DNA of 64,000 bases, from contig JBBAKN010000003.1 in the NCBI GenBank assembly GCA_040403555.1, positions 310,001 through 374,000 on the forward strand, read 5' to 3'. This DNA comes from JAIPAN01 sp040403555 (GTDB lineage: Bacteria > Bacteroidota > Bacteroidia > Sphingobacteriales > Sphingobacteriaceae). Both the position numbers and the translations under genes were made by a program. The notes under the pieces are model-generated. The model searched no databases. It had not been told where the DNA came from and saw only the letters and a program-made list of their open reading frames with translations. This document shows positions 59,148 to 64,000 of this stretch, piece by piece. How positions within the stretch are numbered: position 1 is the stretch's first letter; each line of letters begins with the position of its first letter.

Positions 59148-61109
59148 TTATAATGCAAGCTCCACCCAACTACCGTCTTCGCGAATAATCTCAATTAGTT
59201 CATCGAGGGCATTTTCAGTATTTACATTTTTTTTAACCACCTCTTTACCGCGGTATAGGGTAATTTTTCCGGGGCCTGTACCTACATAGCCATAATCGGC
59301 GTCGGCCATTTCGCCGGGACCATTTACGATACAACCCATAATGGCAATTTTAATACCTTTTAAATGATCGGTTCGGCTACGAATAAGCTGGGTAGTTTCT
59401 TGCAAATCGAATAAAGTACGTCCGCAACTTGGGCAAGAAATATATTCGGTTTTAGAAATGCGACAACGCGTAGCTTGTAAGATACCGAACGAGGTGCTAA
59501 GGAGTAATTTAGGGGAAAGTTGCAGAGCGTGTAACCAGATTCCATCTCCAAAACCATCCAGTAAAAGTGCTCCTGCATCTGTGGCGGCATACAATTGAAA
59601 CTCGTTTTCAGTTAAATTTGGATAGATTTTTTTGATAATTACGGGCACCTTTATACCTATTTCTTCTAGCAGAAAAAATGCTTCCCTTTGTTCTTGCATG
59701 GCATTTGCGGCGGTGCTTGTAAGCACAAAAACGAGTGTTTTATCTAACGGGATTTGCTGAAAAGCATCGCTGTGCATATCGGCCAAACTAAGTTCTACCA
59801 AATTGAGTGCTGGGCATTTTTCTCCTGCAGTTAAATATTCTTGCAAACTGTACAAGGGATGACAATTCGCTTTACTGGCCAGCTTTTGCCAAGTTGGATA
59901 TTGGTACAACTGCTTTAAATTTCCGGGAAGAGTAAAAGAAGGCAATTGATTGGCTAAGTAGACAAAATCAACTGATTGTTCACCCATGGTGTATTTATCT
60001 AAAATAGGAGAATAGAGATAGCCCACATCAGATAATACGGCCGGATCTTTTAAGTTTTTTGTTGATAAATCGATAATTACCCGAGGTACTTGATGCCCTC
60101 CGATAAAAGTATTTAGCTCTTCTGAAACCCTTTTTTGATAGCTAAATGGCGAAAATTCAGTAGGCAGCGTAATTGCTGAACTATGCTCGGCAACTTGAAT
60201 GCGCTGAGCATAGCGCCTTACTAAATCTTGCGCCACGGGAATCTCTAACTCGGGATCTTCCGTTAACGATACCCGAATGGTATCGCCCAAACCATCTTCT
60301 AATAAGGCGCCAATTCCTACGGCAGATTTAATACGCCCATCTTCGCCATCGCCGGCTTCGGTTACGCCCAAATGCAATGGATAATTCATGCCTTCGGCCA
60401 CCATGGTTTTTACCAACAAGCGGTAAGCCTGCACCATTACTTGCGGGTTGCTCGATTTCATAGAAATAACCAAATTATGGTAGTTCAAATCTTCGCAAAT
60501 ACGCATAAATTCCATAGCCGATTCTACCATCCCTTGTGGCGTATCGCCAAATTGGCTCATAATACGGTCTGATAATGACCCATGGTTGGTGCCAATACGC
60601 ATAGCGGTACCGTATTCTTTACAAATAGCTACTAGAGGCGCAAATTTTTTATAAATGCGGTCTAATTCGTCTTGGTAAGCTTGAGGCGTATAATCAATAG
60701 TTTCAAAGCGTTTTTTATCGGCATAATTACCCGGATTGATGCGCACTTTTTCTACCAAACGGGCAGCCAATTCGGCGGCATTGGGGGTAAAATGAATATC
60801 GGCTACCAAAGGAGTATGATACCCTCGTTTAGTCAATTCTTTTTTTATTTCGGCTAAATTTTGAGCCTCTTTTATGCTGGGTGCGGTAATGCGTACCAAT
60901 TCGCAACCGGCCTCAATCATGCGTATAGATTGTTCTACCGTTCCGTGGGTATCCATGGTGTCGGTAGTGGTCATACTTTGTATGCGAATAGGATTGTTTG
61001 CTCCCATAGCCACATCTCCCACCTGCACTTCTCTAGTAAGAAAGCGCTTGTATTGCAGGAGCGATGGACAGTATATTCCTGCTAGTTCGGGGGAGTTAGT
61101 AGACTTCAT
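59148..61109 (-). CDS. ispG: 4-hydroxy-3-methylbut-2-enyl diphosphate synthase, long form
   Basis: Iron-sulfur enzyme (GcpE) of the MEP isoprenoid route. 653 residues versus about 370 in E. coli, because of an insert of about 250-270 residues (about 300-560) between the TIM barrel and the [4Fe-4S] domain. This three-domain form is known from plants, Chlamydiae and Bacteroidota. N-terminal NPIRIQSMTTTDT (about 40-52) and KVRINPGNY; C-terminal cluster cysteines in CPSCGRTLFDL and MGCIVNGPGEMADADYGYVG. Own promoter upstream. Confidence 0.96.
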   Translation of the reverse strand: MKSTNSPELAGIYCPSLLQYKRFLTREVQVGDVAMGANNPIRIQSMTTTDTMDTHGTVEQSIRMIEAGCELVRITAPSIKEAQNLAEIKKELTKRGYHTPLVADIHFTPNAAELAARLVEKVRINPGNYADKKRFETIDYTPQAYQDELDRIYKKFAPLVAICKEYGTAMRIGTNHGSLSDRIMSQFGDTPQGMVESAMEFMRICEDLNYHNLVISMKSSNPQVMVQAYRLLVKTMVAEGMNYPLHLGVTEAGDGEDGRIKSAVGIGALLEDGLGDTIRVSLTEDPELEIPVAQDLVRRYAQRIQVAEHSSAITLPTEFSPFSYQKRVSEELNTFIGGHQVPRVIIDLSTKNLKDPAVLSDVGYLYSPILDKYTMGEQSVDFVYLANQLPSFTLPGNLKQLYQYPTWQKLASKANCHPLYSLQEYLTAGEKCPALNLVELSLADMHSDAFQQIPLDKTLVFVLTSTAANAMQEQREAFFLLEEIGIKVPVIIKKIYPNLTENEFQLYAATDAGALLLDGFGDGIWLHALQLSPKLLLSTSFGILQATRCRISKTEYISCPSCGRTLFDLQETTQLIRSRTDHLKGIKIAIMGCIVNGPGEMADADYGYVGTGPGKITLYRGKEVVKKNVNTENALDELIEIIREDGSWVELAL

Positions 61110-61127
61110 GCACGTGTGTTAGGAAAA

Positions 61128-61135
61128 CAAAAATA
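61128..61135 (-). promoter_or_regulatory. ispG -7 promoter element
   Basis: Minus-strand TATTTTTG; predicted leader about 12 nt. Confidence 0.5.
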
Positions 61136-61159
61136 AGAAAATGTTCGATGCAATGTAGC

Positions 61160-61765
61160 CTAAAGTAAGCGTTCTTTTACCACCAAGGTGCCCGCTAATT
61201 TATCGTGCAAACATTGTTGTTTTCGGTCGAAAAAACCGAATAAATAGCCTAAACCAATGGTGAGTGTACTTAGCCATTTGCCTAGGTTGCGCAATAACGA
61301 TCGGCCAAAACTAATGCTGTGCCCTTCTTCATCGCATACTTTTATACCCAATAATTGTTTACCCACCGTAGCTTGTTTTTTTGAGCTCTCCATAAAAATA
61401 GCATAAACCGAACGTGCAAGGGGAATAATTACTATCCCCGAAAGGGCAATGGCAATTTTAACCAGCTGCTGATTTGCAAATGATAGCAAGACTAAAGCCA
61501 CTACGCTATAGATACCAAAAACTAGCAAATAATCTACAGCCATGGCCAATAGGCGAAGATCAAGCGAAGCAAAATATTGTGGCTGCACGAGTGTAGCTTT
61601 AAAACCCAACAAGTTGCGTATTGCAGGAATTTCGTGCGCTTCTTTGTAGTCGTCCATCGTGTCCGACTTTATAAAAGTATCAGGTTTTATTGACCGATTT
61701 TTTAATTCTTCGAGTGAATATGGACCAGCGGGTTTCCCCTGTTCAACCACCCAAAATGTAGGCAC
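61160..61765 (-). CDS. GYF-2/RDD domain membrane protein
   Basis: 201 residues. The N-terminal domain (about 1-50; FWVVEQGKPAGPYSLEELKNRSI) is a GYF-2-like (DUF4339) fold. An RDD domain follows (about 66-195) with LDLRLLAMAVDYLLVFG at its start, two to three transmembrane helices, and the RDD-typical KQATVGKQLLGIKV segment. Function unknown. One nt after the LiaF-like gene and likely in an operon with it and pspC. Confidence 0.82.
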   Translation of the reverse strand: MPTFWVVEQGKPAGPYSLEELKNRSIKPDTFIKSDTMDDYKEAHEIPAIRNLLGFKATLVQPQYFASLDLRLLAMAVDYLLVFGIYSVVALVLLSFANQQLVKIAIALSGIVIIPLARSVYAIFMESSKKQATVGKQLLGIKVCDEEGHSISFGRSLLRNLGKWLSTLTIGLGYLFGFFDRKQQCLHDKLAGTLVVKERLL

Positions 61766-61766
61766 A

Positions 61767-62702
61767 TTAATAGCGTTTTACTTTAAATGACGACAAACCA
61801 CCGTTTAGTTTAATATGAATTTTGGTAACTGCTGAGGCATAGTTAGCGCTCTCATACAAACCATCTCTTTTTTTATCAAATCCTTCGAAGGATTTACTAG
61901 TTAAACCACCTTCATACTCAATTTGACAAGCTGCATTTTCTGGAATAGACACCTTAACGTCAGCAACGCCTGTATCTACGCTAACTGTAGTAAGCGTTAA
62001 TGGCTGACCTAATTTTACTTCAAAAGCGGCTGCTCCGCCTTCAATAGTTAAATCAGCTAATTTATAAGCCGATAAATCAAAATCAGCTTTACCCGCTCCC
62101 ATATCTAACTTAATACTCCAAATAGGGTTAGGATTTAGACGCAAAATCGCTTTGTTCGCATTCGATTTTTTTAAATTCCAAGATTTATCACCATCGTGCA
62201 TTTTAAACTGTACTTTATCTAAAGAATCGGTGCTCGATTTGGTAAGGGTATATTGCCCATACGATTGATTGACTTCTGCTTCAAATAGTTGAGCAGTAGC
62301 TTGCTTCAGCTCATAAACAGTAGCGCCACCTTCAATGGTTAATGCTGCGTTGGGTACCGCCGGATTATAGGTTTCTGAGAAGGTTCTTACTTGGTTGGTA
62401 TCACTAGCGCTAATTTCCTCATCGTTATTAAAAAACCAATTAGCATGATGATTAGAACGGGTACTGCCCATATAGGCTACTGCCCCTAAAACTACACAAG
62501 TTAACAGAATCACAAGTACTTTACCTACTGAACTTTGCTTTGCCTTACCAAAAACTAAATTTAAACCGGCTAAAATTAAAATGAGTGGCCAAAAATGCCA
62601 TACAGAACGCCAATAGAAATCAATAACATCAAAATTATCGAGCAACAAAATGGTGCCGATAAACACGAGGGTAATTCCCCATACTATTTTTTCGCTTTTC
62701 AT
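61767..62702 (-). CDS. LiaF-like membrane protein with beta-helical C-terminus
   Basis: 311 residues. The N-terminal region has three to four transmembrane segments (about 6-24, 33-50, 60-79; WGITLVFIGTILLLDNF, WHFWPLILILAGLNLVFG), typical of LiaI/LiaF-like domains. The C-terminal part (about 115-311) has repeated short beta strands (ALTIEGGATVYEL, LDMGAGKADFDLS, LTIEGGAAAFEVKL) like the toast-rack/DUF2154 region. Such proteins act in envelope-stress signalling in Firmicutes; the role here is unknown. Between pspC and the RDD gene. Confidence 0.8.
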   Translation of the reverse strand: MKSEKIVWGITLVFIGTILLLDNFDVIDFYWRSVWHFWPLILILAGLNLVFGKAKQSSVGKVLVILLTCVVLGAVAYMGSTRSNHHANWFFNNDEEISASDTNQVRTFSETYNPAVPNAALTIEGGATVYELKQATAQLFEAEVNQSYGQYTLTKSSTDSLDKVQFKMHDGDKSWNLKKSNANKAILRLNPNPIWSIKLDMGAGKADFDLSAYKLADLTIEGGAAAFEVKLGQPLTLTTVSVDTGVADVKVSIPENAACQIEYEGGLTSKSFEGFDKKRDGLYESANYASAVTKIHIKLNGGLSSFKVKRY

Positions 62703-62723
62703 TTGCTTGGGTTTTAAAGCTTA

Positions 62724-63296
62724 TTAAACTTTTTTAGCTGCCGGCTTTTTGGTCGCAGTAGGTTTTTTAGCTGCCGGCTTTTTAGGAGTCGCATTTTCTT
62801 CCGAAACAGGGGTTAAAGGCTCCATAGCCTCTACTGTTTTTGCTTCGGTATTTTTGCCTGAATTGACTAACATCACTAATCCAGGTATAATTAATGTCAA
62901 AGGCCAAAGCTTGCCAAAGCTTACCCAATCTGGCACCCAGTCGAACTGATCGAGCAAGAAAAATGAGCCTAAAGCAATTAAGATAATACCAGAAATAAAA
63001 CCAGATTCTCTTTTTCGTTTTGATTTTGCGGCTTTATAATCGGTCTCAAAAGAATTAGCTGCATTTTCTTTTACTTTGTAATCGGTTTGTCCAGGCATGT
63101 TCCATACGCCAAAAGGTTGTTCGGGAATGGCAATCCATAAAATAATATAAATGAGTAAGCCTGAGGCACCAAAAATTGTTGCTAGAATAAAAAATATTCG
63201 AATCCAGGTCACATCAATTTCGAAATAACGAGCCAAACCAGCGGCAACGCCTGCTATGGCTTTATCGCTAGTGTTTCTATAGAGTTTCTTTTCCAT
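62724..63296 (-). CDS. PspC-domain protein with Lys/Ala/Pro-rich tail
   Basis: 190 residues. N-terminal PspC domain (about 3-60; KLYRNTSDKAIAGVAAGLARYFEIDVTWIRIFF) with a transmembrane helix (about 34-55), then a second hydrophobic region like LiaI (about 98-145; GIILIALGSFFLLDQFDWV). The last 20 or so residues are KPAAKKPTATKKPAAKK-like and resemble histone H1 tails. A 21 bp direct repeat encodes this tail. PspC proteins bind the membrane stress machinery in proteobacteria; no pspA is nearby. Confidence 0.84.
   Translation of the reverse strand: MEKKLYRNTSDKAIAGVAAGLARYFEIDVTWIRIFFILATIFGASGLLIYIILWIAIPEQPFGVWNMPGQTDYKVKENAANSFETDYKAAKSKRKRESGFISGIILIALGSFFLLDQFDWVPDWVSFGKLWPLTLIIPGLVMLVNSGKNTEAKTVEAMEPLTPVSEENATPKKPAAKKPTATKKPAAKKV
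62730..62783. repeat. Direct repeat encoding the basic tail of the PspC protein
   Basis: The same 21 bp (T6 followed by AGCTGCCGGCTTTTT) occurs at 62730-62750 and 62763-62783. It is a likely site of tail-length change by slippage. Confidence 0.75.
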
Positions 63297-63306
63297 GAGT
63301 ATACGA

Positions 63307-64000
63307 TTAAAACGCTTTTGATATAGGGTTTAATATAAGTTGATTTAGTACTGCACCCGGGCTAAGGTTTAAACAAGTCCACACAGCTTGGGCTACATCT
63401 TCGGGTTGAATAAATTTTTCGGGTGCTACTTGGGTGCCTTCCCACGAGGAGGTATAGGTGGCTCCCGGCAAAATGGCACTTACTTTAACGCCCGAGGATT
63501 GTAACTCTTCCCTCAATATACTAGTAAGACCCAATAAAGCAACTTTTGTTACACTATACGAAGCAGCTTCTTTTACCACAGTTAAGCTGGCAATAGAACA
63601 GATATTAATAATATAGCCCGATTTTTGGCTTCGCATTTCTTTACCAAAAAACTTACTTAAGGTATAAGCAGGGTATACATTTGTTTGCATTTGCAGGGTT
63701 AAAGCATCGTCAGCCTCTTCTAAAATATTCCCTGGAAGGTATTGCCCCACATTGTTTATAAGCACATCTATAAAACCCAATTCGGCTTGGGCCTGCTTGG
63801 CAAAACTACCCAGTGCCGGCAAGTCTGCGCAATCTAGCGCTTCAATATAAATATTTGCGTTTGGACTTATTTGAAGTAAATCCGATTGAAGGCTTTTTAA
63901 GTCGGTTAAACTACGGGCACACATTGCCAAATTATATCCTTCTTTAGCCAATTTAAAGGCAATGGCTCGGCCTATTCCTTTACTGGCTCCGGTAATTACT
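63307..64000 (-). CDS. Short-chain dehydrogenase/reductase (partial, N-terminus beyond right edge)
   Basis: Classical SDR. The frame is open to the right edge, where it reads VITGASKGIGRAIAFKLAKEG, the NAD(P)-binding TGxxxGxG motif, so only a few N-terminal residues are missing. NNVG (DVLINNVGQYLP), the catalytic Ser region (INICSIAS) and YxxxK (YSVTKVALLG) are present; total about 235 residues. Family contains 3-ketoacyl reductases and many others; substrate unknown. Ten nt before the pspC gene on the same strand. Confidence 0.88.
   Translation of the reverse strand, partial: VITGASKGIGRAIAFKLAKEGYNLAMCARSLTDLKSLQSDLLQISPNANIYIEALDCADLPALGSFAKQAQAELGFIDVLINNVGQYLPGNILEEADDALTLQMQTNVYPAYTLSKFFGKEMRSQKSGYIINICSIASLTVVKEAASYSVTKVALLGLTSILREELQSSGVKVSAILPGATYTSSWEGTQVAPEKFIQPEDVAQAVWTCLNLSPGAVLNQLILNPISKAF

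Noticed and set aside
1..64000. CRISPR arrays, insertion sequences, prophage or rRNA genes
   Set aside because: No regularly spaced repeats, transposase or phage proteins, or rRNA-like sequence were seen in the window.

Overview
This 64 kb window looks like ordinary core chromosome from a member of the Bacteroidota, most likely Sphingobacteriales or a near relative. The evidence is the gene content and the regulatory grammar. There is a division and wall cluster without murF, ddl or murB, a fused hemC-hemD, a long-form IspG, a short ATP synthase epsilon subunit, an Hc1-type histone-like peptide, a TonB-dependent receptor with a CarboxypepD_reg-like domain, and an alpha-oxoamine synthase of the sphingolipid/biotin type. 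Repeated TAnnTTTG elements, the Bacteroidota -7 box, sit just upstream of genes, and strong Shine-Dalgarno sequences are rare. There are no rRNA genes, insertion sequences, prophage or CRISPR arrays. The only RNA gene found is tRNA-Arg(ACG).

Layout. 1-2.8 kb: the N-terminal two thirds of dnaE, cut by the left edge. 2.8-4.6 kb: a Nudix-type (NrtR-like) regulator divergent from a class I gapA, with a small palindrome between them. 4.8-10.7 kb: a TonB-dependent receptor divergent from a penicillin-acylase-family hydrolase and a small membrane protein. 10.7-16.8 kb: a LuxE-like adenylate-forming protein, tyrS, an AcpH-like protein, ligA and dapA. 16.8-18.5 kb: a 58-residue histone-like gene and an alpha-oxoamine synthase.

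18.6-34.2 kb: the division and cell-wall cluster, transcribed leftward as mraZ-rsmH-ftsL-ftsI-murE-mraY-murD-ftsW-murG-murC-ftsQ-ftsA-ftsZ. Most junctions overlap by 1-8 nt. A three-repeat MraZ operator lies upstream of mraZ, and DnaA-box-like 9-mers lie between ftsA and ftsZ. MurE has the DNPR motif of meso-diaminopimelate-adding enzymes, which fits the nearby dapA.

34.3-40.2 kb, also leftward: obgE, a second GAPDH of a different class, an acetyltransferase and pgk; then adk, tRNA-Arg, a peroxiredoxin and an RmlD-like reductase. 40.4-44.9 kb, rightward: atpD-atpC, then a PAP2 phosphatase, a GtrA-like protein and a GT39 glycosyltransferase that together look like a lipid-linked sugar decoration set. 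44.9-48.1 kb, leftward: an orphan ABC ATPase and an ECF sigma/anti-sigma-like/outer-membrane-protein operon. 48.3-50.1 kb: a secreted GH35 beta-galactosidase.

50.1-59.0 kb is a tightly packed leftward haem operon, hemA-hemCD-hemB-hemL-kinase-regulator-TPR protein-hemE-hemJ. It covers the C5 route from glutamyl-tRNA to coproporphyrinogen, plus protoporphyrinogen oxidation, with a two-component system inserted in the middle. 59.1-64 kb: ispG, then an envelope-stress-like trio (RDD, LiaF-like, PspC) and a short-chain dehydrogenase cut by the right edge.

I did not find a clearly novel multi-gene system. The most interesting signals are regulatory: the shared motif TTTTCCACATTT upstream of mraZ, ftsZ and the histone-like gene; the DnaA-box-like sites at ftsZ; genes whose -7 box sits only 3-4 nt before the start codon; and the NrtR-like/gapA divergent pair.
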